Part shown: positions 11,466-20,718 of the stretch, in pieces
Numbering within the stretch: the stretch's first letter is position 1
Layout of the letters: every line of letters starts with the position of its first letter
DNA from: Kofleriaceae bacterium
GTDB taxonomy: Bacteria > Myxococcota_A > Polyangia > Haliangiales > Haliangiaceae
Assembly (NCBI GenBank): GCA_018057825.1
Contig: JAGPCY010000003.1
Span: 130,916-194,915 of the forward strand
Direction of reading: 5' to 3'
Length of the DNA: 64,000 bases
The notes under the pieces: generated by a model
Told to the model about the DNA's origin: nothing
Seen by the model: only the letters and a program-made list of their open reading frames with translations
Database searches by the model: none
Made by a program: the position numbers and the translations under genes

Positions 11466-12941
11466 ATGCACCCACCTCTCGACACCGCCGCCAACCCGGG
11501 CGCCCTGCGCCGCGTCGTGATCGAGCCGGTGTCGCGGGTCGAGGGCCACGGCAAGGTGACGATCCTCCTCGACGACGCTCACCGCGTCCATCAGGTGCGG
11601 CTGCACATCGTCGAGTTCCGCGGCTTCGAGCGGTTCATCGTCGGGCGGCCGTACTGGGAGGTGCCGGTGATGGTGCAGCGGCTGTGCGGGATCTGCCCGG
11701 TCAGCCACCACCTGGCCGCCGCCAAGGCCCTCGACCCGGTGGTCGGCGCGACCACGCTGACCGCGACCGCCGATCGGATCCGGCGGCTCATGCACTACGG
11801 CCAGATCCTGCAGTCCCACGCCCTGCACTTCTTCCACCTGGCGTCGCCGGACCTGCTGTTCGGCTTCGACGCCGCGCCGGCTCGACGCAACGTGGTCGAG
11901 CTGCTCGCCGCTCACCCCGACCTGGCCCGCCAGGGCATCGGCCTGCGCAAGTTCGGCCAGGAGTGCATTCGCATCACCGCGGGCAAGCGGGTCCACGGCA
12001 CCGGCGCGGTGCCGGGCGGCGTCAACAAGCCAGTCACCGGGGAGGAGCGCGATCAGTTGCGGGCGGCCCTGCCCGAGGTGCTGGCGTGGGCCGAGGCCGG
12101 GGTGACGCTCATCCGCGACCTGCACGCCGCCGATCGCGCGCGCTACGACCGGTTCGGGACCGTGCGCTCGAGCCTGCTGTCGGTGGTCGGCGCCGACGGC
12201 GCCCTCGATCTGTACGACGGGGTGTTGCGGGCCCGCGACGCCGACGGCGCGCTCATCTTCGACGGCGTGGCCCCGGCCGACTACCACGCCCACCTGCGCG
12301 AGAACGTGCGGTCGTGGAGCTACATGAAGTTCCCGTTCCTCACCGCCCGCGGCGCCGACGACGGCTGGTACAAGGTCGGCCCGCTGGCCCGGCTGCAGAA
12401 CTGCGATCGGATCGGCACGCCACGGGCCGAGGCGGCGCGCCGGGAGCTCCTGGCCAGCGGCGGCGGCGCGCTGATCCATGCGCCGCTGGCGTTCCACTGG
12501 GCGCGCATGATCGAGCTCTTGCACGCGGCCGAGGTGATCGGCTCGCTCCTCGATGATCCCGCGCTCCTGGGCGACGACCTCCTGGCGTCGGGACCCCGCG
12601 GGCGCGAGGGGGTCGGCATCATCGAGGCGCCGCGCGGCACGCTCATCCATCACTACCAGGTCGGCGACGACGATCTGGTGACGATGTGCAACCTGATCGT
12701 GTCGACGACCCACAACAACCAGGCGATGAACGAGGCCATCCGCGAGGTCGCGCGCGAACACCTCGACGGCCACGAGCCGACCGAGGCCCTGCTCAACCAC
12801 ATCGAGGTCGCGATCCGCGCGTTCGATCCGTGCCTGTCCTGCGCGACCCACGCCCTGGGCAAGATGCCGCTGGCGGTCGAGATCGTCGACGCCGCCGGGG
12901 CCCAGGTCGCGCACCTGGTCCGCGACGGCGAGCGGCTTTGA
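11466..12941 (+). CDS. hoxH: NAD-reducing [NiFe] hydrogenase large subunit HoxH
   Basis: The 491-residue catalytic subunit binds the NiFe(CN)2CO centre and oxidises or produces H2. The N-terminal nickel-binding motif is RLCGICPVSHH and the C-terminal one is DPCLSCATH. About 29 residues follow that histidine (ALGKMPLAVE onward), so maturation should involve endoproteolytic removal of this tail. SRVEGHGKV near residue 25 is another family signature. A ribosome site (CGGAG) precedes the ATG. The stop overlaps the TTG start of the next gene, which carries the maturation protease domain. Confidence 0.96.
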   Translation: MHPPLDTAANPGALRRVVIEPVSRVEGHGKVTILLDDAHRVHQVRLHIVEFRGFERFIVGRPYWEVPVMVQRLCGICPVSHHLAAAKALDPVVGATTLTATADRIRRLMHYGQILQSHALHFFHLASPDLLFGFDAAPARRNVVELLAAHPDLARQGIGLRKFGQECIRITAGKRVHGTGAVPGGVNKPVTGEERDQLRAALPEVLAWAEAGVTLIRDLHAADRARYDRFGTVRSSLLSVVGADGALDLYDGVLRARDADGALIFDGVAPADYHAHLRENVRSWSYMKFPFLTARGADDGWYKVGPLARLQNCDRIGTPRAEAARRELLASGGGALIHAPLAFHWARMIELLHAAEVIGSLLDDPALLGDDLLASGPRGREGVGIIEAPRGTLIHHYQVGDDDLVTMCNLIVSTTHNNQAMNEAIREVAREHLDGHEPTEALLNHIEVAIRAFDPCLSCATHALGKMPLAVEIVDAAGAQVAHLVRDGERL

Positions 12942-15244
12942 GCGGGCCGGCGCCGGTCCTCGTCCTGGGGGTCGGCAACCCGTCGCGCGGCGATGACGCC
13001 CTGGGGCCACGCTTCGTCGAGGCGCTGGCCCGCGCCCTGGCCGACGAGATCGCGTCCGGCGCGCTCGAGCTGGCCACCGACTTCCAGCTCCAGCCCGAGC
13101 ACGCGCTCGATCTGGTGGGACGGACCCAGGTGGTGTTCGTCGACGCGAGCGTCGACGCGCCGCCGCCGTTTCGCTTCGGCGCGGTGACCGCGACCAGCGC
13201 CGGCGCGGCGATGTCTCACGCCCTGGCCCCCGGCGCCGTCCTCGAGACCTACCGCCGCGTCTACGGCCCACCGCCGCCCGCCGCGGTGCTGGCGATCCGC
13301 GGCGAGCGCTTCGAGCTGGGCGCGCCGCTGACGCCGCGCGCGGCCGGGCACCTGGCGGCGGCGCTGCGGTTCTTCCTCGACGCGCTGGCGCCGGGGGCGG
13401 ACCCGACGGCGCGACGGCGGCGGCGGATCGAGGTCGAGGGCGAGGTCGGCGGGGTGGGCCTGCGAGCGTGGATCGTCGGCGCTGCGCGCGGGCTCGGCCT
13501 GGTCGGCACGGTGGGGCACACCCGGGGCGGCCTCGCGATCGACGCCACCGGTCCGGCGCGCGCGCTCGACGCGCTGCTCGCGGCGCTGCCGAGCCACGCG
13601 GTCCTCGACGCGGTGCGGGTCCACGACCTGCCGCTCGGCGCGGCGGCCGGCGACGGCTTCGCGATCCTCGATAGCGCGCCCGGCGGCGACGGGCCGATCG
13701 GTCACGGGCTGGCGCCCGACCTCGCGCTGTGCGCAGCCTGCGCCGCCGACGTGACCCGCGCCGGTGATCGCCACCGCGGCTACGCCTTCACGAGCTGCGC
13801 CGCGTGTGGTCCGCGCCTGGCGATCGCGACCGCCCTGCCCTACGACCGCGGCGCGACGACGATGGCGCGGTTCGCGCCGTGCGATGCGTGTGCGGCGGCG
13901 AGCGCAGACCCCCACGCGCGCCGCTTTGGGACGCAGCTCGCGGCCTGTCCCGCGTGTGGACCGCGGCTGTGGCTACTCGGACCCAACGGCGCGATCCTCG
14001 ACGATAGTGGGGATCCTCTCGCGGCGGCGGCGACGCGGCTGGTCGCGGGGGAGCTGCTCGCGATCCAGGGCGCCGGCGGGTTCGCGCTGGTCAGCGACGC
14101 CACGCGGCGCGCGCCGCCGGCCCGGACCGACGCGCCGCCGGCGGTGCTGGTCGCGACGCTCGAGGACGCCGCGGCGCTGGTCGAGCTCGAGGACGCCGGT
14201 CGCGCCGCCCTGGCCACGAGCGGCCGGCCGATCGTCGTCGCGCCCGTCCGCGCCGGGACCGCACCGGCGGCGCTGGCGGGCCGGCCCGAGCTCGGCGTGG
14301 TCTTGCCGCACAGCGCGCTTGAGCACCTGCTCGTGGCCACGGTCGCGCGCCCCCTCGCGATCGAGCTCGCGCGCGTCGATGGTGGTCCCGCGCTGATCGA
14401 TCGCGACGACGCGCTGGCGCGCCTCGGCCCGCAGGTCGACGCGCTCCTGGTCAGCGAGCTGGCGAGCGCGCGCGCGGTCGAGCCCTCGCTCGTGCGGCAA
14501 CAGCCCGCGGCGCCGGGTGGTCTACGCGTGGTGCGGCGGTCGCGCGGCTTCGCGCCGCGCCCGCTCCGGCTGGCCGCGCCCGCGCCCCAGCCGATCCTCG
14601 CGGTCGGCGGCCAGGACCGCGCCTGCGCCTGCGTCGTGGTCGGGGATCGGGCCTATCTCACGCCGCACCTCGGCGCGATCACGACCGCCGCCGCGGCCGC
14701 GGCGTGGCAGCGCGCAGTCGAAGATCTCGAGGCGCTCCTCGGCGTCGTCGCCCCGATCGTCGCCCACGATCTCGACAGCGCCGACCGCACCGCGCGCTAC
14801 GCGCTGGCTCGCGCGGCCGCCCGCCGCTTCGCCGTCCCGCGCGCCGTCGCCCACGTCCTGGCCGCGGTCGCCGAGCTCCACCTCGACGAGCCGGTGATCG
14901 CGGTGGTCGTCGAGGATGCCGACGCCGAGCTCGGGCTGGTCGACGGCCCGCGCTGGCACCACGTCGCGACCGTCGCGGCGCCGCCCACGGCCGACCCCGC
15001 CGACCTCGCCAGCGCGCTCGCCGCCGCGGTCACCGCCCAGGTCGCCGACCGCGGCCTGCGCCACGTCGTGCTGTCGGGCGAGCGTCTCGAGGAGCCGGCC
15101 CTCGAGGCCGCGCTACGTGTGCGCCTCGCCGGCCGCGCCGTCATGGCCCGCGAGGTCCCGGTGTCGTCCGCGTGCCTCGCCCTCGGCCAGGCCTGGTTCG
15201 CCGCCCTCACGCTGACCGCCGAAGCGACCGCCCCGCCGCCCTGA
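12938..15244 (+). CDS. Fusion of HoxW-type hydrogenase maturation protease with a shortened, motif-poor HypF-like protein
   Basis: The TTG start overlaps the hoxH stop; total 768 residues. Residues 1-150 are a maturation endopeptidase: GVGNPSRGDDALGPRF, VVFVDASVDA and SHALAPGAVLETY supply the usual metal-binding acidic and His residues. The rest has HypF order: acylphosphatase-like (165-250), double zinc finger (about 264-345), YrdC-like (about 355-520) and Kae1-like (about 545-768). The zinc fingers match HypF exactly (four CxxC pairs spaced 18, 24 and 18). Other motifs are eroded: the acylphosphatase Asn is His (GTVGHTRGG), the YrdC RKxRxxKP segment is absent and the HHHAH metal motif is missing (AVAHVLAAVAEL). 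HypF normally makes the carbamoyl precursor of the cyanide ligands; carbamoyltransferase activity is doubtful here. The HypF portion is about 610 residues against roughly 750 normally. Confidence 0.85.
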   Translation: MSGPAPVLVLGVGNPSRGDDALGPRFVEALARALADEIASGALELATDFQLQPEHALDLVGRTQVVFVDASVDAPPPFRFGAVTATSAGAAMSHALAPGAVLETYRRVYGPPPPAAVLAIRGERFELGAPLTPRAAGHLAAALRFFLDALAPGADPTARRRRRIEVEGEVGGVGLRAWIVGAARGLGLVGTVGHTRGGLAIDATGPARALDALLAALPSHAVLDAVRVHDLPLGAAAGDGFAILDSAPGGDGPIGHGLAPDLALCAACAADVTRAGDRHRGYAFTSCAACGPRLAIATALPYDRGATTMARFAPCDACAAASADPHARRFGTQLAACPACGPRLWLLGPNGAILDDSGDPLAAAATRLVAGELLAIQGAGGFALVSDATRRAPPARTDAPPAVLVATLEDAAALVELEDAGRAALATSGRPIVVAPVRAGTAPAALAGRPELGVVLPHSALEHLLVATVARPLAIELARVDGGPALIDRDDALARLGPQVDALLVSELASARAVEPSLVRQQPAAPGGLRVVRRSRGFAPRPLRLAAPAPQPILAVGGQDRACACVVVGDRAYLTPHLGAITTAAAAAAWQRAVEDLEALLGVVAPIVAHDLDSADRTARYALARAAARRFAVPRAVAHVLAAVAELHLDEPVIAVVVEDADAELGLVDGPRWHHVATVAAPPTADPADLASALAAAVTAQVADRGLRHVVLSGERLEEPALEAALRVRLAGRAVMAREVPVSSACLALGQAWFAALTLTAEATAPPP

Positions 15245-15253
15245 GCGCGCGCC

Positions 15254-15721
15254 TCACGGCGGTGTCGGCAGCCCTGCGCGCAAGGTCGCCACCGGGTCGA
15301 CCCGTCCGGCCTCGAGCTCCGCCAGCGGGACGTCGCTGACCTGGGCCGCGCGCACCGTGCATTGATCGGAGATGAAGTGGGCCCGCGCGAGGGCTAGCCG
15401 ATCGAGCACCACCGCTTCGATCGCCGCGATCGCCCCATCGACCAGCTCGATGGCCGCCCAGTTCGCGGCCCGACACGCCGGGCACTCCCAGGTCTCGAGG
15501 AGCGTGGCGGTGCCGTCGGCCGGCGGCGGCGCCACCGGCAAGTAGCCTGAGCTGGTCACGTCCTCCGCCCGGACCTCGTAGCGATCGAACTCGAACCCGA
15601 CCGGCAGCTCGCGCCCGTCGGCGTCGTCGCGCAGGTGGGTCTGCAGGTTGGTCGACGAGTCGGCCGGGCTGACGTGGCCGCACTCCGGGCATCGCAAGGC
15701 GGCGACGAAGTAGTCGTACAT
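15254..15721 (-). CDS. Small zinc-ribbon-like hypothetical protein
   Basis: The 155-residue protein has two Cys pairs, LRCPECGHVSP near the N-terminus and WECPACRAANW near residue 90, spaced as if they could bind one zinc. The rest is acidic and Ala-rich, without a membrane segment. I do not recognise the family. The start ATG at 15721 is preceded by GGAG at a good distance; the frame is open upstream but lacks a comparable site. It converges with the hydrogenase maturation gene, 9 bp away. Its promoter must lie in 15722-15858. Confidence 0.65.
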   Translation of the reverse strand: MYDYFVAALRCPECGHVSPADSSTNLQTHLRDDADGRELPVGFEFDRYEVRAEDVTSSGYLPVAPPPADGTATLLETWECPACRAANWAAIELVDGAIAAIEAVVLDRLALARAHFISDQCTVRAAQVSDVPLAELEAGRVDPVATLRAGLPTPP

Positions 15722-15858
15722 GGCAGCTCCGATTATTGCGCGACCGCGATGACCTTCTCGCCCTTGTGGTCGGCGCAGTCGGAGCAACGACGTGTCGTCG
15801 ACGATCCCAAGGCAACATCGGCAGTGATCCCCTGCCAAGCGAGCGTGCTCCTCCGGAC

Positions 15859-16902
15859 CTACTCTAGGGACGGGCCGTAGCGAAGCGCGGTCCCGTTGCC
15901 GCCAACCGCGAAGACCTCGCCGGTCGGTGCCACCCACACATGAAAGAGGTCCTCGGTGCTCGGCACGACGACCCGAGTGAAGGCGGAGACACCGTCGGAC
16001 TTGAGCACCATCCCACCATGACCAACCACCCAGACGGTTCCGTTTGCGGCGAAGACGTCAAAGAGACCATCGGTCGTCGGGCTCGGCAGTCGACTCCATC
16101 GTCCCGCGCTTCGCTGAAGTATCAGGCCGCTCACACCAACAGCATATGCCTCTCCGAGCGAGCTGGAATGGACGCCTCGGAGGTCGCCTATCACCGTACT
16201 CGTTTCTTCACTCCATGCTCCGCCCTGCCAACGCCAGATCGAGCCACCTCCACCAACGGCGTACACGTCGTTGGCTGCGGTCCCGTGAATCGCCGAGAAG
16301 TCAGCTGTACCGCGAATCGACGTGGTCCACGCGACTCCATCGTAGTGCAGCACGTGTCCGGCGAGTCCGACGGCGTATACATCGGCGGAAGAGGAGCCCC
16401 AAGCCCCGTAGTAATAGATGGCATCACCCGTGGGCGCCGTAGCGGTGGTCCAAGTTCCACGCACACTACTGCGAACCAGTACGCCACGATCGCCAACCGC
16501 CCACGACTCACCACCATTCGTCCAGACTCCAAAGAGGGACAGAAAGGTGCCCGCATTCTCGGACTGCCAAGCGCTCCCATTCCAGTGAAGGATTGTCCCG
16601 TCCTGGCCAACGGCAACCACATCGCTAGCTGTGACGCCGTAGACCTCGTTGAGCGCAACACTCACGCCAGTGTCAGTCACCTGCCATGTCCAAGTCGGTG
16701 CTCCGTCGCTCGTCCACGCATCGCTCATGCTGGCATCGCTCGTGCTGGCATCGCTCGTGCTGGCATCGAGGAGCGCCGCGTCCCCTTCACTGGCTCGTTT
16801 CTCAGGAAAGCTGCACCCGGTCAGCGCAGCTGCCGCCATGCAAACGACCCACACCATCATGCAGGCCGCGCGCCTCCCGCGCCACACGCACCCAACGCTC
16901 AT
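15859..16902 (-). CDS. Lipoprotein with beta-propeller-like repeats
   Basis: This is a 347-residue lipoprotein with signal VCMAAAALTGC (Cys near residue 30). A short repeat follows, built from TSDAS units (DASTSDASTSDASMSDA, about 46-62), apparently produced by codon-level slippage. Residues 75-345 contain six or so units of the type DVYAVGxxGxIxxxxGxxW, as in photosystem assembly factor/YCF48-like or WD-type propellers. It is probably exported and anchored to the envelope; the ligand is unknown. The start ATG overlaps the stop of the gene at 16899-17834 by 4 bp, so the two form an operon. Base composition is less GC-rich than the surroundings. Confidence 0.75.
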   Translation of the reverse strand: MSVGCVWRGRRAACMMVWVVCMAAAALTGCSFPEKRASEGDAALLDASTSDASTSDASMSDAWTSDGAPTWTWQVTDTGVSVALNEVYGVTASDVVAVGQDGTILHWNGSAWQSENAGTFLSLFGVWTNGGESWAVGDRGVLVRSSVRGTWTTATAPTGDAIYYYGAWGSSSADVYAVGLAGHVLHYDGVAWTTSIRGTADFSAIHGTAANDVYAVGGGGSIWRWQGGAWSEETSTVIGDLRGVHSSSLGEAYAVGVSGLILQRSAGRWSRLPSPTTDGLFDVFAANGTVWVVGHGGMVLKSDGVSAFTRVVVPSTEDLFHVWVAPTGEVFAVGGNGTALRYGPSLE

Positions 16903-17834
16903 AGGGCCCCCACGAGCGCGAGCCCAGCGCTAGTGGGATCGACCACAGGCGCCACAACGATCACTCGATGGCTACGAGGCGATGGAGCGCCAAGGAGCCA
17001 GAGCGTCACACTCGCGGCCACAAGAACGCCACCAGTGACGAGCCCGACCGTAGCCTGATCCCCGGTCGTTCGAGCCTCGCGATTCAGGCGTAGACCCTCG
17101 GGATCGTCGCACATGGTCATGGGGCAGATGGCGTCGGAGTCACTCTGATAGCGGCGTGCGCGAAGGCCGAGCAAGACCCCTGCCGTCAGCGCCACGACGC
17201 CGCCCGCCGCGATTCCCGCAGCAACCTTACGCTGATTGGTGAAGGTCGGAGCAGGCACAGCGCGCGTCGCGGGTGTCAGCACTGGGACTTCGACCTCCTG
17301 CCGGTCGCGCTCACTACTAACGATGACCTGGGTTGTCCACGACCTCATGCCGGGGGCCCGCACTACGATCTCGTATTGGCCTCCATCGACGAGCACCCAA
17401 GCATCCCATTGCGCAAGCTCGAGTGGCGCACCATCGCGCGCAATCTCGAGACCAGCAATGCGACTGGCCTGTGGAACCACGATACGGAGCGATGACAGCC
17501 TGGGACGAAGTGCCTCCGCGCGCGCCCGAGACGGCTCGACCAGTGGAGGGTCGCGTCGCTCCGCCTGGGCCTGGGCAAGGCGAAATGTCGACCACGCGGT
17601 CGCGAGCTTGCCGTTCGCCTCGTAACACGCGGCCAGGTTCATCAGGGTGGCAGCAGAGGGAGACAAACGTTGGCTCGCCCGGAACTTTGGACACGCCTGT
17701 TCGTAGCTCCCCTCAACCATGAGTTTCTTGGCATCCTCGAATAGCTGCTGCGCCTCGATTTCGCGATCGGCGTGTGCGAGCCTGACGGTTAGCAAGCTAG
17801 CTGCAAGGATCCGAGAGGTTGACCTAATCCCCAC
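16899..17834 (-). CDS. TPR protein with a C-terminal pair of membrane segments
   Basis: The 311-residue protein starts with GTG and a signal-like N-terminus (ILAASLLTVRLAHA). Residues 25-95 look like TPR motifs (AQQLFEDAKKLMVEGSYEQA; AATLMNLAACYEANGKLA). Residues 110-190 resemble a PEGA/carboxypeptidase-regulatory-like beta domain (DGGQYEIVVRAPGMRSW). Two hydrophobic helices follow, around 205-225 and 265-285. This layout is common in myxobacterial envelope proteins of unknown function. It is co-transcribed with the lipoprotein gene that overlaps its stop. GC content is lower than in the hydrogenase region. Confidence 0.7.
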   Translation of the reverse strand: MGIRSTSRILAASLLTVRLAHADREIEAQQLFEDAKKLMVEGSYEQACPKFRASQRLSPSAATLMNLAACYEANGKLATAWSTFRLAQAQAERRDPPLVEPSRARAEALRPRLSSLRIVVPQASRIAGLEIARDGAPLELAQWDAWVLVDGGQYEIVVRAPGMRSWTTQVIVSSERDRQEVEVPVLTPATRAVPAPTFTNQRKVAAGIAAGGVVALTAGVLLGLRARRYQSDSDAICPMTMCDDPEGLRLNREARTTGDQATVGLVTGGVLVAASVTLWLLGAPSPRSHRVIVVAPVVDPTSAGLALVGAL

Positions 17835-18020
17835 CAGTCGATGGTACGCGGTCCCTCTGGTATCGCCAGAGAAACCAGCACGGGCAGGCCCGAGGAGCCG
17901 CTATCGTCGGCCACCCGCATGGGGTGATCGTCGAGGGCGCGACGGCGTGCGAACGCGAGTGCTCATCCCCGGGCGGTGATCCTGCGTACCGCCGCCGCGC
18001 GCCGCGACGGCGTCACGGCG

Positions 18021-19925
18021 TCACGGCGGCAGGCGGAACACTCGCACCGCGCCGGGCTTCCACGCCACCGCGGTCCAGCCGTGCTCGGTGCACACCACCC
18101 GACCGTCGGCGAGGGCGCACGCGGTGCCGAAGCCGTGGGCCTGCAGGTCATCGGCGCGCCGGCCCTGGACGATCAGCGCCTCGAGCTGCCAACCGGTGGC
18201 GCCGCGGACGAAGCTCCACGCCGCGCCTTGCCCGAGCGGCGACGCGCGCGTCGGGGTCGCGATCACCACCCGCGTCCCGTCGGCGGCCAGCGCGAGGGAA
18301 GGCGAGGTCGGCGAGGCGTCGGGCACCGCCGGCAGGTCGCCATCGTCGTGCCAGCCGTCGGCGTCGCGCCGGGCCGTGGACACGGTCGCGCTCGCGCCGC
18401 TCGAGCCCAGCGCCGCCGCCCGCGCGCCGGCGCGATCGATCGCGACCGCGCGCGCGCCACCGCCCATCAGCGTGGCCTCCTCGCGCCAGGTCGCGCCGTC
18501 GCGGCGCCAGATCGCGCGGCGCGTGTCGTCGGCGATCGCCGCGCGGGCGCCGGTGCCGTCGAGGGCCACCACCGCGCGCTCGACCGCGAGGGTGCCGCTC
18601 GGGCTCCAGCCGCCGCCGCCGCGGGAGAACCCGTGGACGCGGCCGTCGGCGGCGACGAGCGCGGTCGCGCCATCGGCCGACAGCGCGACCGAGCGTCCGA
18701 GCCCCGCGGCGTCGGTCGCCGTGAGCTCGCCCTCGGCGTGCCAGCCGGTCGCGTCGCGCGCGAAGGCGTAGACCACGCCGGCCTCGGGGGCGCCGAGCAA
18801 GGCCACCGCGCCGTCGGCCGAAAGGGCCAGCGCGCGGATCGCCGCGGTCGCCGGCAGCGGCAAGACCGCCTCGGTGCTCCACGCCTCGCCGTCTCGGCGA
18901 AGCACGCGGGCCTCGCCGCGGCTGGGGGCGATCAGCACCCGCGCGCCGTCGTCGCTGGTCGCGACGTCGTAGCGCGTCCACACCGCCTGCTCGCCGCGCG
19001 GCGCGACGTAGGCCGGTGGCTCCTCGACCGCGTGGGTGAAGCCGCGCCAGCGCGCGTCGGCGGTGGCGGCAGCGCACGACGCCCGCAGCGACGCCGACAC
19101 CGTCGGGCCCAGGGCCGGCGCGTCGGCGAACCCGCGCGGATCGGCGCCGGTCGCGGTCGCCGCCAGCACGCACGCCGCCAGGTACGCGCCGCGCGGCGAC
19201 GGATGCGAGCCGTCGGGGTCGTAGAGCGCCAGGAACGGCGAGTCGGCCGCGGTCGGCTCACCGCCCGCCGCGACCACGCCGTCGTGGACGTGGCGGAACG
19301 CGGCGCCGACCGGCGCCAGCCGCACCGCGACCCCGCGCGCGCGCAAGAGCTCAGCCATGCGCTCGTAGCCCGCGTCGAGGTGCGTCTGCATCGACGTGTA
19401 GGTCCCATACAGCATCGGCTCGGTCGGATCGCCGTGGGCGCGACCCCAGGTCTGGTACAGGATCACCGTCGCGCCGCGGGCCGCCGCGCGCTGCCCGAGC
19501 GCCAGCGCGGCGTCGAGGGACGCCAGGCGATCGTCGAGGTAGTTGAGACCGAGCGGGTAGCCGCCGAGCTGGCTCTGCTCCTGCAGGATCACCGCGTCCC
19601 AGCGCGGGCCGTCATCGCCGAGCCAGCCGGCCAGCGCCGTGCCCGGCGTCGCCGCGTCCTCCGCGTGCTGGGCCAGCGTGTAACCCCCCGGCGTCACCTG
19701 CTCCGTCGTCGCGCCGACCAGCGCCCGCACCTGCCCCGGGACGTCGTGGGTATAGACGTAGCTGTTGCCGACGAACAGGAGCCGCCCCGCGACCGGCGCC
19801 GCGTCGTCGGCCGGACCGTCGACCGCCCCATCGTTCACGTCCGGTCGCGCGTCGATCGCCGACGCACCACCGCCGCAGGCCGCGACCAGGACCAGGAGCA
19901 CGAGCCCCGCGCGCGTCAGCATCAT
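18021..19925 (-). CDS. SGNH-hydrolase-type lipoprotein with FG-GAP-like repeats
   Basis: The 634-residue lipoprotein has lipobox LVAAC (signal residues 1-17) followed by a short Asp/Ala linker. Residues 45-290 form an SGNH/GDSL-like esterase domain: block I is LLFVGNSYVYTHDVPGQV and block V is DPDGSHPSPRGAYL, with Asp and His of the catalytic set. Residues 310-630 contain about six beta-propeller units (AIRALALSADGAVALLG, SVALSADGATALVA) similar to FG-GAP/integrin-like repeats. An envelope-anchored esterase or carbohydrate esterase is likely; the substrate is unknown. The two Met codons at 19925 and 19922 are equally possible starts. Upstream it faces the divergent lipoprotein at 20052. Confidence 0.75.
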   Translation of the reverse strand: MMLTRAGLVLLVLVAACGGGASAIDARPDVNDGAVDGPADDAAPVAGRLLFVGNSYVYTHDVPGQVRALVGATTEQVTPGGYTLAQHAEDAATPGTALAGWLGDDGPRWDAVILQEQSQLGGYPLGLNYLDDRLASLDAALALGQRAAARGATVILYQTWGRAHGDPTEPMLYGTYTSMQTHLDAGYERMAELLRARGVAVRLAPVGAAFRHVHDGVVAAGGEPTAADSPFLALYDPDGSHPSPRGAYLAACVLAATATGADPRGFADAPALGPTVSASLRASCAAATADARWRGFTHAVEEPPAYVAPRGEQAVWTRYDVATSDDGARVLIAPSRGEARVLRRDGEAWSTEAVLPLPATAAIRALALSADGAVALLGAPEAGVVYAFARDATGWHAEGELTATDAAGLGRSVALSADGATALVAADGRVHGFSRGGGGWSPSGTLAVERAVVALDGTGARAAIADDTRRAIWRRDGATWREEATLMGGGARAVAIDRAGARAAALGSSGASATVSTARRDADGWHDDGDLPAVPDASPTSPSLALAADGTRVVIATPTRASPLGQGAAWSFVRGATGWQLEALIVQGRRADDLQAHGFGTACALADGRVVCTEHGWTAVAWKPGAVRVFRLPP

Positions 19926-20051
19926 GCGGAGAACCCTACGAGGCTCTCGCGGTGCTCACAAGCCGCGCGGCCACACCGCCTCAAGCGCCGTGGCGCGGGT
20001 CACCGCCGCGCCCCCTTGCGATCAGCGAGCGGCGCGTCGAAGGTAACGGCG

Positions 20052-20666
20052 ATGTTGCGATCCCTCCGCCCCCTCCTCTTCGTCGCGCTGACCCTCGGCG
20101 CGTGTGGTGACAAGCGCGACGACGCGAGCGCCACCAAGCCCACCGGCGCCGCGCCGCCGCCGACCGCGGCCAAGCCCGCCGCCACGCCGCCGACCGACGA
20201 TCCGTTCACGCCGCGCGACGTGAGCGGCGCGACCTTGGCCAAGGTCGAGGACACCGTGCCCGGCGTGGCCTTCGCGATCGAGCTGCCGACCGGGCTCGTC
20301 CGGGAGGCCAAGGACGCCTACGTCAACTGGACCTGGCCCGACGGCACCTTCAACGCGCCGTCGATCACCGTGATGGCGATCGAGCTGCCACCCACCGACC
20401 TCGCCGCCGCCGTGACCTCGGCCAAGCGCACGAGCGACCCCGAGCTCGTCGTCGCGACCCAGCGCGAGGTCGACGGCGGCTTCCTGGTCAGCGTCCACAC
20501 CCCCGACGACCGTTACCTGTCGACCAAGCTCCACCGCACCGTCGGCGGCAAGGCCCTCGAGTGCTCGGTCGTCCACCGCACCACCGCCAAGCAGGGCCCG
20601 ATCCCCGCGCGCGCCGCGACCACCGCCCTGGCCGAGAAGATCTGCACCTCGCTGGCCGGCCGCTAG
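20052..20666 (+). CDS. Small lipoprotein, unknown function
   Basis: The 204-residue protein has signal LLFVALTLGAC and a Pro/Ala/Thr-rich linker to about residue 55. A compact domain follows with AFAIELPTGL and YVNWTWPDGTFNAPSITVMA. The domain resembles lipoprotein modules seen as paralogues in myxobacteria, but I cannot name a family. The start ATG was chosen for its position relative to the lipobox; the frame is open upstream across the reverse-strand gene. The gene ends about 50 bp before the SNF2 gene. Confidence 0.65.
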   Translation: MLRSLRPLLFVALTLGACGDKRDDASATKPTGAAPPPTAAKPAATPPTDDPFTPRDVSGATLAKVEDTVPGVAFAIELPTGLVREAKDAYVNWTWPDGTFNAPSITVMAIELPPTDLAAAVTSAKRTSDPELVVATQREVDGGFLVSVHTPDDRYLSTKLHRTVGGKALECSVVHRTTAKQGPIPARAATTALAEKICTSLAGR

Positions 20667-20718
20667 GGCTCGCGTCGACCTCGCGCTGCTGTCAGCCCGG
20701 CGTGGCAGCGTGCGCGCG

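Noticed and set aside
12686-12937. Extending the HoxW-HypF frame 84 codons upstream into hoxH
   Set aside because: It would overlap the conserved end of hoxH, and the added residues are Arg-rich shadow; the protease motif begins right after the TTG at 12938.
17976-20051. Upstream extension of the small lipoprotein frame across the SGNH hydrolase gene
   Set aside because: Antisense composition only; the hydrolase on the minus strand has clear catalytic blocks.
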